Shown here piece after piece: positions 26,163 through 33,662 of a stretch of DNA of 64,000 bases (within the stretch, counting starts at the first letter, position 1; every line of letters begins with the position of its first letter). A program made the translations under genes and the position numbers. The stretch is from assembly GCF_900078365.1 (NCBI RefSeq), contig NZ_LT598653.1:1178001-1242000 (forward strand). Direction: 5' to 3'. The notes below the pieces were generated by a model. It made no database searches. It was not told the origin of the DNA and saw nothing but the letters and a program-made list of their open reading frames with translations. Source of the stretch: an uncultured Sphingopyxis sp. Its GTDB lineage: Bacteria; Pseudomonadota; Alphaproteobacteria; Sphingomonadales; Sphingomonadaceae.

Positions 26163-26468
26163 ATGAAATTCCCCTCCGCCACTTCCAGCGGCCGCGGCGG
26201 CTGCGACTGCCTGCCGCGGCCCGAGCCTGCAGCCCCGGAATCCTCCACTGATGCGCGCGCACCGATCGCTTTCCTCCTGCGTTATCGGGACGCCTGGTTC
26301 GGCATGGAGAAGCGCGTGACCTTCGAGGCCGAGGATGTCGCGGCGGCGCTGGCGATGATGGAGCGCGAGCCGACCGGCGAATGGGCCGAACTGTCGAGCG
26401 GGGGCGAGGTGATTTGCCGCCGCGGGCGCGAACCGAGCGGGGCGGCCGATTATTGGGTCGTCGACTGA
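26163..26468 (+). CDS. Small hypothetical protein
   Basis: 101 aa. Residues 35-101 look like a compact domain (IAFLLRYRDAWFGMEKRVTFEAEDVAAALAMMERE...GEVICRRG), while the first 34 are low-complexity and Ser/Pro-rich, so the true start may lie further in. Family not recognised. Codon use and GC match the neighbours. It is convergent with the glycine-zipper gene, 22 bases away. Confidence 0.55.
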   Translation: MKFPSATSSGRGGCDCLPRPEPAAPESSTDARAPIAFLLRYRDAWFGMEKRVTFEAEDVAAALAMMEREPTGEWAELSSGGEVICRRGREPSGAADYWVVD

Positions 26469-26490
26469 CCCGCCCGGGCGCGGCTTGCCA

Positions 26491-26865
26491 TCAGCGGCAG
26501 CGTAGCTCGCCGCGATCGATCGCGCGGCCCAGCAGCGCGCCGCCGGCGGCGCCGATAATCGTGCCGACGGTGCGATCGCGGCCGCCGTCGAGTTCGCGCC
26601 CGACGAGCGCGCCGACGGCGCCGCCGATGATCAGCCCGGTCGTCCCGTTATCGCGGCGGCAGTGATAGCGGCCATCGTCGCCGCGCCAGATTCGCGAACC
26701 ACGATCGAGCCGGCGCGGTTCGTAATAGCGGCCATAATTGTCGTAGATGGCAGCCTGCTTGGCGCGTTTTCCGTGTGCGGGAGCCCAAGGCGGCGGGTCG
26801 GCGAGCGCCGGCGCGGCGGGAAGGGCGACGGCCGCCATCATGGCGGCGATAAGAGTTTTGCGCAT
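26491..26865 (-). CDS. Glycine-zipper 2TM-type envelope protein
   Basis: 124 aa. Signal peptide MRKTLIAAMMAAVALPAAPALA, a polar Tyr/Arg-rich middle, then a glycine zipper (TTGLIIGGAVGALVGRELDGG..RTVGTIIGAAGGALLGRAID, about 75-118) as in Rickettsia 17-kDa surface antigen-like proteins. Outer-membrane or periplasmic location is inferred; there is no lipobox Cys. AGGAAAGGAT precedes the ATG. Function unknown. Confidence 0.75.
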   Translation of the reverse strand: MRKTLIAAMMAAVALPAAPALADPPPWAPAHGKRAKQAAIYDNYGRYYEPRRLDRGSRIWRGDDGRYHCRRDNGTTGLIIGGAVGALVGRELDGGRDRTVGTIIGAAGGALLGRAIDRGELRCR

Positions 26866-26965
26866 CTCGGATCCTTTCCTTGCTATGGTCGATCGTGCCA
26901 CGGTCGACCATAACCCGGGCTGAACGGCGAAAACGGCGCTCCGGGCTTTTGGTTCCGCGCGGCGA

Positions 26966-27499
26966 TCAATCGAGCGCCTTTCCCATGCGGATGAGCGGGA
27001 CCGCGACGCCATTGGGGCCGGGCGCCTCGACCTGTTCGACGGCGGCGTAGCCGCAAGCGCGGTAGAGCGGTTCGCCCGACAGCGTCGCTATCATTTCGGC
27101 GCGGCGAAACCCGGCGGCGCGTGCCGCATCCTCGCACAAGGCCATTACCAGGCGGCCGACGCCGCGCCGCGCAGAGGCGGGATGCGTATACATGGCGCGG
27201 ATGCGCGCGGCGTCGACCGCGGGGTCGAGCGGGGCGGGGTCGCGCAGGTCCGTGCTGTGGTCGCCGCCATAGAGCGTCGCGCGATGCGACCAGCCGCCGC
27301 AACCCGCGATCTGCTCGCCTTCCTCGACGATGAAATAGGTGCCGTCGGCGATCAACTGGGTATCGAGCCCCATGACGGCGTTGCTCGCGGCGATCTGTTC
27401 GGGGGAGAGGAAGCCTTTTTGCAGTTCGGCGATCGCGAGCGCCATCACCGCGCGCAGGGCTTCGAGGTCGGCGGGGGTGGCGATGCGGTGCGTGAACAT
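26966..27499 (-). CDS. GNAT family N-acetyltransferase
   Basis: 177 aa. The acetyl-CoA loop is ARIRAMYTHPASARRGVGRLVMALCEDAARAAGF (about 108-140) with the R/QxxGxG/A pattern as RRGVGR. An N-terminal ATPADLEALRAVM and the late GYAAVEQVEAP strand complete the fold. Substrate unknown. ATG 27499 starts at the homology; no good ribosome binding site is visible. A strong hairpin lies just upstream, after the SDR gene. Confidence 0.8.
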   Translation of the reverse strand: MFTHRIATPADLEALRAVMALAIAELQKGFLSPEQIAASNAVMGLDTQLIADGTYFIVEEGEQIAGCGGWSHRATLYGGDHSTDLRDPAPLDPAVDAARIRAMYTHPASARRGVGRLVMALCEDAARAAGFRRAEMIATLSGEPLYRACGYAAVEQVEAPGPNGVAVPLIRMGKALD

Positions 27500-27518
27500 C
27501 GGTTCGCCATAGGACGCA

Positions 27519-27553
27519 CGAAGGGCGGGCGGCAAGAACTGCCGTCCGCCCTT
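27519..27553 (-). terminator. Strong hairpin downstream of the SDR gene
   Basis: GAAGGGCGGGCGGCA pairs with TGCCGTCCGCCCTTC across a 5-base loop, with one non-canonical pair. It sits 17 bases beyond the SDR stop on the minus strand. There is no U-tract, so it may stabilise the mRNA end or act with Rho rather than as a classical intrinsic terminator. Confidence 0.5.
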
Positions 27554-27569
27554 CGCAGGGATCGAGGCG

Positions 27570-28532
27570 TCAGAAGCGCTCGCCGACCATCTCCTCGCTC
27601 TTGGCCCACAGCGCCTTCGCGTTTTGGGGATCGAGCGCATAGGCGCGCACCCCCCGGTTCCCGCTCCCTTCGTTGGCGAGCCCGGCGACCTGGCAATCCT
27701 CGAGATAGCGCCCGCCGATCTCGGCCGGATCGGCGACCGCGGCCGCCCAGACCGAGGTCGCCGCGCCCTGCGGGATCGACTTGAACTCGAACGCTTCGTC
27801 GCCGGCGGCGCGCGCCGCGGCGTTGATCTGTTCGATCAGGGCTTCGATCGCGCCGTCGTCGAGGTGGCGTGAAAGCTCGGTCTGGATGCCGCCCGGGTGA
27901 ACTGCCGCCGCACGGACGCCGCGCCCCCGGTGACGGCGGTCGAATTCGACCGCGAAGAGGATGTTCGCGGTCTTCGACCGGCCATAGGCGACCCACGGAT
28001 CATAATCGCTGCGGTCGAAGCCGGGATCGCCGAGATCGACGTCCGCGAAATGGTGTCCCGCCGAAGCGAGGCTGACGAGGCGGCCGCCGTCCTCGATCAG
28101 CGACGCGATACGATTGACGAAGGCGAAGTGGCCGAGGTGATTGGTGCCGAACTGCGTCTCGAAACCGTCGGCGGTCTTGCCGAAGGGCGCCGCCATCACG
28201 CCGGCGTTGGTGATGACGACGTCGAACCCGCGGCCATCGGCGATCAGCTTGTCGGCGGCGGCGCGGACGCTGGCGAGCGAGGCGAGATCGAGCGCGACGA
28301 TCTCGAAGCTGCCGCCGCCGGCCTTGGCGGCCTCGCGCACTTCGGCCGTCGCGGCTTCGGCCTTGGCAAGGTCGCGCGCTGCGCCGACGACATCGGCGCC
28401 ATGGGCGACGAGCGCGCGGGCGGTCTCGACGCCGAGCCCGGCCGACACGCCGGTGACGAGGAAGCGCTTGCCCGACAGGTCGACGCCCGCAAGCACGTCG
28501 TCGGTGGTCGATTTGGCGTTGAACTGGGTCAT
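27570..28532 (-). CDS. Short-chain dehydrogenase/reductase (retinol dehydrogenase-like)
   Basis: 320 aa. Classical SDR: cofactor loop TGVSAGLG (about 27-34), NAG at TNAGVMAAP, catalytic Ser in LVSLASAGHH and YxxxK as YGRSK. The AARD after the second strand favours NADP(H). Residue pattern and length resemble the WWOX/retinol dehydrogenase-like subgroup; substrate unknown. It diverges from an AraC regulator (176-base gap), a common pairing in which the regulator controls the oxidoreductase. Confidence 0.88.
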   Translation of the reverse strand: MTQFNAKSTTDDVLAGVDLSGKRFLVTGVSAGLGVETARALVAHGADVVGAARDLAKAEAATAEVREAAKAGGGSFEIVALDLASLASVRAAADKLIADGRGFDVVITNAGVMAAPFGKTADGFETQFGTNHLGHFAFVNRIASLIEDGGRLVSLASAGHHFADVDLGDPGFDRSDYDPWVAYGRSKTANILFAVEFDRRHRGRGVRAAAVHPGGIQTELSRHLDDGAIEALIEQINAAARAAGDEAFEFKSIPQGAATSVWAAAVADPAEIGGRYLEDCQVAGLANEGSGNRGVRAYALDPQNAKALWAKSEEMVGERF

Positions 28533-28708
28533 GGAACACTCCTTGGATCGGGCAGGGCGGAGGGGAGGGCCCTGCTGCGATCAAGATAGGGCATCCACCC
28601 GCCGTCGCGCTGCCCGATCATGGCATCTGCTTGCCTATTCCTGTCAATCGAGTGCCGGGCGCGAGCCCGCGTCTTGCGCAGAAGCGCGCGGCGTCCGATG
28701 TTGGAGCC

Positions 28709-29623
28709 ATGCGGGACAGGCTCGACTCGATCTGCGAACAGGTGCGGCGCCACGCGCTTTCTCCCTATTGCGAGACGCCCGTGCCGCGGCTCGTCGTCGC
28801 GACGCAATGCGCGCCGACGAGCGAGATCGCGACCGTTTACGAGCCCGTCACCTGCCTGATCCTGCAAGGAACGAAGCAGGTTGCGATCGGCGACCAGGTG
28901 CTGCGATACGATGCGTCGAGCTATTTCGTCGCCTCGCTCGACCTGCCCGCGGTCGGCCGGGTGGTCGAGGCGACCCCCGACAAGCCCTATGTCGCGGCGG
29001 CGTTGCGCCTCGACCGCGCGGCGCTCGCCGACCTGATCGCCAGCATGGATCCCGCAGGCATCGGCCATGCGCCGCCGGGCGACCTCGCGGGCTTTGCCGT
29101 CGCGTCGGTGACCGAGGAGCTGGTCGAGGCGTGGGCGGGGCTGCTCGGGCTGCTCGACCGGCCGGACGACGTCGCGATGCTCGCGCCGATGCGCGAGCGC
29201 GAGATCCTCTATCGCCTGCTGCAAGGGCCGCTCGGCGCGCAACTCTGCGCGATTGCGCAGGAGGACAGCCGGCTGTCGCGGGTGCGGCGCGCGATCCTGT
29301 GGATGCACGAGCATTTCGACAAGATGCTGCCGACCGCGACGCTGGCGGAAATCGCGGGGATGAGCGTTGCCTCCTTCCATCGTCATTTCAAGGCCGCGAC
29401 CGCGATGAGCCCGCTGCAGTTCCAGAAGACGCTGCGGTTGCTTGCGGCGCGGCGGTTGCTCGCGGGGGGCAGCGAGACGAGCCGCGCGGCTTACTCGGTC
29501 GGATATGAGAGCGCATCGCAGTTCAGCCGCGAATATGCCCGCGCCTTCGGCCTGCCGCCGTCGCGCGACGCCGAGCGGCTGCGCGGCGCGGCGCAAGTGG
29601 AGGCCGCCGCGGCTTGGGGTTAG
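28709..29623 (+). CDS. AraC family regulator with AraC_N (cupin) domain
   Basis: 304 aa. Sensor half: YEPVTCLILQGTKQVAIGDQVLRYDASSYFVASLDLPAVGRV, the AraC_N type fold. HTH half: LPTATLAEIAGMSVASFHRHFKAATAMSPLQFQKTLRL and AAYSVGYESASQFSREYARAFGLPP. ATG 28709 has GGAG close upstream. It is divergent from the SDR gene and probably activates it. This subgroup frequently regulates a neighbouring short-chain or aldo-keto reductase. Confidence 0.87.
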   Translation: MRDRLDSICEQVRRHALSPYCETPVPRLVVATQCAPTSEIATVYEPVTCLILQGTKQVAIGDQVLRYDASSYFVASLDLPAVGRVVEATPDKPYVAAALRLDRAALADLIASMDPAGIGHAPPGDLAGFAVASVTEELVEAWAGLLGLLDRPDDVAMLAPMREREILYRLLQGPLGAQLCAIAQEDSRLSRVRRAILWMHEHFDKMLPTATLAEIAGMSVASFHRHFKAATAMSPLQFQKTLRLLAARRLLAGGSETSRAAYSVGYESASQFSREYARAFGLPPSRDAERLRGAAQVEAAAAWG

Positions 29624-29628
29624 AACTC

Positions 29629-29823
29629 CTAAGCCTTCGCGGCGGTGACCGCGGCTTCCTTTTCGGCGCGCAGCTTTTCGGTGTGGAGCAGCTTGTCGGC
29701 CATCGCCTGCCACGCCGCGGCGGCGCGCAGATTGCGGTCGCGGACCTGCGTCAGCGCCGAGGCCTCGGCCTCGGCGGCGCATTTTTCGGCCTGTGCGACA
29801 TAGAATTCGATCGTGGCGGACAT
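29629..29823 (-). CDS. Small Ala/Glu-rich helical protein
   Basis: 64 aa, reading MSATIEFYVAQAEKCAAEAEAS then mainly Ala, Glu, Lys and Arg. Predicted to be one long amphipathic helix pair. GGAGC lies 6 bases before the ATG. Not recognised; similar short proteins are common in sphingomonads. Convergent with the AraC gene, 5 bases apart, and 26 bases downstream of another small ORF on the same strand. Confidence 0.55.
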   Translation of the reverse strand: MSATIEFYVAQAEKCAAEAEASALTQVRDRNLRAAAAWQAMADKLLHTEKLRAEKEAAVTAAKA

Positions 29824-29849
29824 GGCTGCTCCTTGAGGGGTGAAGTCGA

Positions 29850-29999
29850 TCAGTCGACCATTTCGGCGATCAGGCGCCGGAGCTCGCGGCGCGACAGCGT
29901 CGGGCGGCGGCGGCGCGGCGGGGTCGCCGTCTGCGCCTTGCCGGCCAGCGACAGCGCGGGCAGAGCGGGGAAAATGGAATTGTTGTTGAATAGAGTCAT
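29850..29999 (-). CDS. Very small basic protein (49 aa)
   Basis: Reads MTLFNNNSIFPALPALSLAG, then a basic stretch PPRRRRPTLSRRELRRLIAEMVD, then stop. The Arg-rich C-terminus with RELRRLIAEMV looks like a short amphipathic helix. The upstream leader is AT-rich (AAATCAAAGATAAAGATG) with a weak ribosome binding site. Codon positions fit the local GC bias. It is followed on the same strand by the 64-aa gene and preceded by infA. No family recognised. Confidence 0.45.
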   Translation of the reverse strand: MTLFNNNSIFPALPALSLAGKAQTATPPRRRRPTLSRRELRRLIAEMVD

Positions 30000-30067
30000 C
30001 ATCTTTATCTTTGATTTTGAGTGTTTTGATTTTTGGAAATCGGCGCCTCTTGCGCCGATCCGGTGAC

Positions 30068-30331
30068 TTAGAGCCCGCGCCTCTTGCGCTGGCTCGGCGT
30101 AACCGGCCCGCTGCCGCGTTCGCGGTAGACGAGGCGGCCCCTGCTGAGGTCATAAGGCGTCATTTCGACGCGCACGGCGTCACCGACGACCGACCGGATG
30201 CGGAAACGCCGCATCCGGCCCGCCGTATAGACGATCACCCGATGACCGTTTTCGAGTATGACGCCGAAGCGCCCGTCAGGCAGAATCTCGTCGATCTGCC
30301 CTTCGAAGGTCATCAGTTCCTCTTTGGTCAA
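30068..30331 (-). CDS. infA: Translation initiation factor IF-1 paralogue
   Basis: 87 aa with an S1/OB fold: TFEGQIDEILPDGRFGVILENGHRVIVYTAGRMRRFRIRSVVGDAVRVEMTPYDLSRGRLVYRERG. It diverges from the 72-aa IF-1 of alphaproteobacteria and has a basic C-terminal tail (PSQRKRRGL). TTG 30331 (TKEELMTFEG) matches the usual IF-1 start; ATG 30313 with AGAGGA is an alternative. It starts 3 bases after the cold-shock gene stop, so the two form one operon. It may be a second, cold- or stress-linked IF-1; whether another copy exists is not visible here. Confidence 0.82.
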   Translation of the reverse strand: MTKEELMTFEGQIDEILPDGRFGVILENGHRVIVYTAGRMRRFRIRSVVGDAVRVEMTPYDLSRGRLVYRERGSGPVTPSQRKRRGL

Positions 30332-30334
30332 TAA

Positions 30335-30541
30335 TCAGGCCGACTGGAGGTTGATCGCCGAAATCTTGCCGTTCTTGCCGGTTTCGAGTTCGTAGGAGAC
30401 GCGCTGCTCCTTGTGGAGCGTGTCCATGCCCGCGGCCTGGACCGCGGTGATGTGGACGAAGCTGTCGCCCGAGCCGTCTTCATTCTCGATGAAGCCGTAA
30501 CCCTTGTCGGTGTTGAAGAATTTTACGGTGCCGATGGGCAT
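30335..30541 (-). CDS. Cold-shock protein (CspA family)
   Basis: 68 aa. RNA-binding motifs GYGFIEN (RNP1) and FVHITAV (RNP2) follow GTVKFFNTDK. Single-stranded nucleic acid chaperone. The AAAGGAAAC ribosome binding site is good. Upstream lies an unusually long non-coding stretch (30542-30757), consistent with the long 5' leader through which cspA genes are cold-regulated. It is followed immediately by the IF-1 gene. Confidence 0.92.
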   Translation of the reverse strand: MPIGTVKFFNTDKGYGFIENEDGSGDSFVHITAVQAAGMDTLHKEQRVSYELETGKNGKISAINLQSA

Positions 30542-30757
30542 GGGGGTGTTTCCTTTCACGAGAAACGGGAATCCACCGGCAGAAGCACCGGCGGAGCTGG
30601 TAGCATGTGAAGGGAAGATAGTGCCCCGAAGGGCCGTAAATTTCCGTCGCAGGCGACGATAGCTTCCCGAATATGGCGGTTTTGCTCGAAAAGTCAAGGT
30701 TTGGGCCGTGCGGCTGCCGATGCGCATGGAAATAGCGGGCTAGCCTCACCCTTTTTT
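30542..30757 (-). promoter_or_regulatory. Probable long 5' leader of the csp-infA operon
   Basis: About 200 non-coding bases precede the csp start. Short hairpins are possible, for example GCCCCGAAGGGCC-type pairing near 30620-30635 and CGTCGCAGGCGACG at 30645-30658. The length fits the cold-shock leader model, but no cold box or promoter could be assigned with confidence. Confidence 0.35.
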
Positions 30758-30833
30758 CGTCACCCCGGACTTGATCCGGGGTCCCGCTCGGCGACGTCGA
30801 AAAGCTGGACCCCGGATCAAGTCCGGGGTGACG
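30758..30833. repeat. Palindromic repeat (CGTCACCCCGGACTTGATCC family)
   Basis: CGTCACCCCGGACTTGATCC and GGATCAAGTCCGGGGTGACG are exact inverted arms around GGGGTCCCGC..GCTGGACCCC. Relatives are at 43304, 49704, 55960 and, as a half, 59135. It lies between the csp leader and the terminase-like HTH gene. Confidence 0.85.
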
Positions 30834-30842
30834 AGTAGGGGG

Positions 30843-31826
30843 CTAGCCGCTCGCGCTCTTGCGCGCTTCGCCGCCCCCCGGCGCCGGGTCGTTCGCCGGA
30901 TCGGGCAAGCGAAAGAAGGCGCGGCGCGCGGCTTCGCCGGCGAAGCGCAAGGGTGCGGTCTCGGCGTCGCGGAGCGCGTCGTAGAGGAGGAGTTCGTCGT
31001 CGTCGAGCGCGCGGGCATAGGCGGGATCGCCGAACTGGCCCTCCTCATGCCCGTAAAAATCGCCGGGCGGCGGAAAGTCGGTACGCCATTCGCCGGCGCG
31101 GTCGTCGAACCAGACGGTCATCGCGGCGGCGGCCTCCTCCACCGTTTCGGCGCCGTCGTCCTCGTCGCCGGAATCGGCGGAAATCTGCGCAACTTCATTC
31201 GCGATTTCACCGTCCCGCCACAGCGCGGCGAGCGGGTTCGCCTGATCGCCGCGACCGGCGAGCCAGAGCGCGAGCGCGGCGGCGAGGCCGTGCGGCTGTT
31301 CCTCCGCCGTGCCCGGCGCCGCAGCGGCCCCGCCGCGCGCGGCCTCGGCAATGTCGAAGAGCGCGAGGAAGCCCGGCCAGTCGCCGGCGATGGTCTGTGC
31401 GAGCATGTCCTCGCCCGGCCGTCCTCCGTTTTGGGGCGCCTGCGCTTCGACCATGCGATCGAGCCGCGCGAGCATCGCGAGGCCGAGGCGGCCGTCGATG
31501 CGGCGGCGTTTATAGATGCTGCGGTCCTCCTCGCGCATCACGGTGGTCACCTCGTCATGCCCCCAGATCGCGCGGTCGAGCAGCTCGTCGACGAGCCGCC
31601 CGCGCGCGATCAGCAGCGCCGCGGCGCAGCCGAGCCGGAACGCCGCGCCCTCGGGCCGCTGCTTGAGCTGATAGACGGCGGCGGGCGACATGCAGACCTT
31701 TGCCGCCGAAATCTTCACCGACCCGTTGGTGGCGAAAGCCTCCAGAAACTCGCGCTGGAGCCGCGGCGTCCAGTGATAGCTGCCGGGGGCGGGAATATAC
31801 GCGGGATCGTGCGGGGAGTCGTCCAT
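30843..31826 (-). CDS. HTH protein resembling a terminase small subunit
   Basis: 327 aa. Residues 20-70 (WTPRLQREFLEAFATNGSVKISAAKVCMSPAAVYQLKQRPEGAAFR) form a helix-turn-helix of the kind found in phage terminase small subunits and a sphingomonad-specific family. The rest is acidic and Ala-rich with no clear fold. No phage structural genes are nearby, so it is more likely a domesticated regulator. AAAGGA precedes the ATG, and a perfect TCGGTTT/AAACCGA palindrome lies 13-30 bases upstream. It borders the AT-rich HEPN island. Confidence 0.6.
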   Translation of the reverse strand: MDDSPHDPAYIPAPGSYHWTPRLQREFLEAFATNGSVKISAAKVCMSPAAVYQLKQRPEGAAFRLGCAAALLIARGRLVDELLDRAIWGHDEVTTVMREEDRSIYKRRRIDGRLGLAMLARLDRMVEAQAPQNGGRPGEDMLAQTIAGDWPGFLALFDIAEAARGGAAAAPGTAEEQPHGLAAALALWLAGRGDQANPLAALWRDGEIANEVAQISADSGDEDDGAETVEEAAAAMTVWFDDRAGEWRTDFPPPGDFYGHEEGQFGDPAYARALDDDELLLYDALRDAETAPLRFAGEAARRAFFRLPDPANDPAPGGGEARKSASG

Positions 31827-31838
31827 CGATTCGTCCTT

Positions 31839-31856
31839 TCGGTTTGGTGAAACCGA
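31839..31856. promoter_or_regulatory. Perfect palindrome upstream of the HTH gene
   Basis: TCGGTTT and AAACCGA flank a 4-base spacer, 13 bases before the start codon. Its position suits an operator for autoregulation by the HTH protein. It could also fold as an RNA hairpin near the ribosome binding site. Confidence 0.45.
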
Positions 31857-31904
31857 CAGAATGAACCATATGGGTGAAATGTAGGAAAGGGGTTTCTGAT
31901 GAAA

Positions 31905-32969
31905 TCAAAGCCGTCTTATGAGGCTTTTTATCCACGTCATTGCCGTTTCAATCGTCCAATTTGTTTGTTCGACCGTAAGAGTAGGCATTTCGGAACTTCC
32001 GGCGCCATGCGCAAATGGATTTCGAACGTTGCTAAAGAGCGATTTTAAAACTTCACTCTCCCACACGGATATGAAACCCCCATTGTTTTTGCTCACGAGA
32101 TTATCCACGAAATTTGCTGCGCCTTTTTCTTTTCCAGTGCTCCAGCCTTTGGACTGGCTAATAATCTTGATGCAGCTTTCTAGGGCACTAACGGCGTGAA
32201 ATGCGGCCATACGGTCCCCCGTGTCTCTGCAATCGATCGCCTCTTTCATCTGGATATCGACATTCTCCCAAGGCGACTGGGATATCAGCGGCCAAAAGGG
32301 TTCTTCGATCTCGCTAGACGTCAGTTCGTCATCTGATATTTGGATGAGGCCATTGTTATATGTCAGCTTATAAAGTGCGAGCTTCATTCGCTCATTTAGC
32401 TCAATGACCAACTCGGAGAAAACTTCTCTTCGGCGCTGATGCATGGTCTTTATGGCTTCGACCCTATTTCCGGGAACACGTATGACGCGTGGTGAGGGCA
32501 TCATGGTTGCCGCTCGCTCGGCATCTCGGATTTTCTGCGGAAGCTCAATGTCTGCAAGAGCTAATTGCTTTTCGCGAAGTGAAAAAGCGATCTCAATTAG
32601 ACCGATCCTGTCCTTCACCCACGCATCGCCGAGCGACAGATCGCTCGGAGCTTTGATAAGAAAATTCTTACAGATTGTCGCATAGCTGTTTTTGTAGCTT
32701 TGAGTTGTCTTGTTTCCGTTATATTCCGTTGTGCGAAATATCCAGCGATCACTAAGAAATTCCACTCCCAGTTCCAAAGCAAGCGTATCATGGGCCTGTT
32801 TGAAACTGTTTTCAGCGTGGTCGGTGACCTTTTCTGTTATTCCTCCATCCCACAATCGCCCGGAAAGCATGATTGTAGACGCCTGATTAAGAAAGCGGCG
32901 ATCCTCCTCATAATACTGATCTCTGATCTTGGTCTTGGAGTATCGACGAGGAAAGACATCTGTGATCAT
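31905..32969 (-). CDS. AbiJ-like abortive-infection protein with C-terminal HEPN motif
   Basis: 354 aa, clearly AT-richer than its surroundings. The N-terminus MITDVFPRRYSK...YYEEDRRFLNQAS resembles the AbiJ N-terminal domain 4 family as I remember it. The middle has RVPGNRVEAI and YNNGLIQISDDEL. The C-terminal part (about 230-354) contains HAVSALESCIKII, KGAANFVDNLV and VRNPFAHG, where Arg316 and His321 form the RxxxxH catalytic motif of HEPN ribonucleases. Known AbiJ proteins stop phage growth by killing or arresting the host. Divergent from a second HEPN-like gene. Defence function is inferred; the trigger is unknown. Confidence 0.65.
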   Translation of the reverse strand: MITDVFPRRYSKTKIRDQYYEEDRRFLNQASTIMLSGRLWDGGITEKVTDHAENSFKQAHDTLALELGVEFLSDRWIFRTTEYNGNKTTQSYKNSYATICKNFLIKAPSDLSLGDAWVKDRIGLIEIAFSLREKQLALADIELPQKIRDAERAATMMPSPRVIRVPGNRVEAIKTMHQRRREVFSELVIELNERMKLALYKLTYNNGLIQISDDELTSSEIEEPFWPLISQSPWENVDIQMKEAIDCRDTGDRMAAFHAVSALESCIKIISQSKGWSTGKEKGAANFVDNLVSKNNGGFISVWESEVLKSLFSNVRNPFAHGAGSSEMPTLTVEQTNWTIETAMTWIKSLIRRL

Positions 32970-33063
32970 GGATATCGATTGCCTTAAGGTGACGAAATTA
33001 TGAGACTGGACTCGTGGCTTCTAGCGCTTGAAAAGGGATCGGAAAAGCGTGGCGGGGGTCGCA

Positions 33064-33645
33064 ATGATTGATGTAACAATCTCGAAAGGGCCGGAGGGGA
33101 TGGGGTGGCTGGAGTTTATAGCCTCCGTCGTGAGCTCAGTGTCATGGCCGATCGCTATTGTGGTCATCGCATTCGCATTTCGAAAGCAAATTGCTAGCCT
33201 GCTGAATAAAATTAGACGGCTGTCTTGGGGCGACACCAGTGTCGAACTAGCGACGCAGTTGGACAAAGTCGAAACGGCCTCCAAGGCTATTTCTGAGATT
33301 GATGGTGGCGCGCCTACGCCGCTTCCGGATGATCGATTTCAGCGTTTGCTTGAGATTTCCCCATCTGCTGCAATTCTCGACTCTTGGGCTTCCGTCGATC
33401 GTCGATTGAGGCAAATTGGCACGTTTCGCCAAATGGATGTGCGTCGCCTCCCTACGATCCGAGCAATCATCGACGATTTATTGCGATCTGGAGACATAAG
33501 TTCTTCAATCCACAATATGATTCGGGATCTTCAGAAGATTAGAAACACCGCAGCCCATGAGCATGAAGTGTCTCCGACCGATGCGTATCGCTTTTATGAT
33601 CTAGTTGAGACGGTGTCCAAAGCGTTGAGCAAAGTACCCAGTTAA
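33064..33645 (+). CDS. Membrane-anchored protein with C-terminal HEPN-like RxxxxH motif
   Basis: 193 aa. One membrane helix near residues 16-40 (WLEFIASVVSSVSWPIAIVVIAFAF) leads to a coiled, charged linker and a helical C-terminal domain ending in LQKIRNTAAHEHEVSPTDAYRFYDLVE. Arg160 and His165 fit RxxxxH, as in HEPN/DUF4145-type domains. AT-rich like its divergent neighbour, with 94 bases between the two starts. ATG 33064 after GGGGG is chosen; TTG 33028 is possible. Could be a membrane effector or a partner of the AbiJ-like protein. It is convergent with leuA, 17 bases apart. Confidence 0.6.
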   Translation: MIDVTISKGPEGMGWLEFIASVVSSVSWPIAIVVIAFAFRKQIASLLNKIRRLSWGDTSVELATQLDKVETASKAISEIDGGAPTPLPDDRFQRLLEISPSAAILDSWASVDRRLRQIGTFRQMDVRRLPTIRAIIDDLLRSGDISSSIHNMIRDLQKIRNTAAHEHEVSPTDAYRFYDLVETVSKALSKVPS

Positions 33646-33662
33646 TTTTGCTTCTCGGTAGT

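Noticed and set aside
30542..30757. csp leader as a known riboswitch
   Set aside because: No conserved aptamer core was recognised; long leaders are normal for cold-shock genes.
30843..31826. Prophage remnant based on the terminase-like HTH gene
   Set aside because: No large terminase, portal, capsid, integrase or attachment sites nearby; GC of this gene matches the chromosome.
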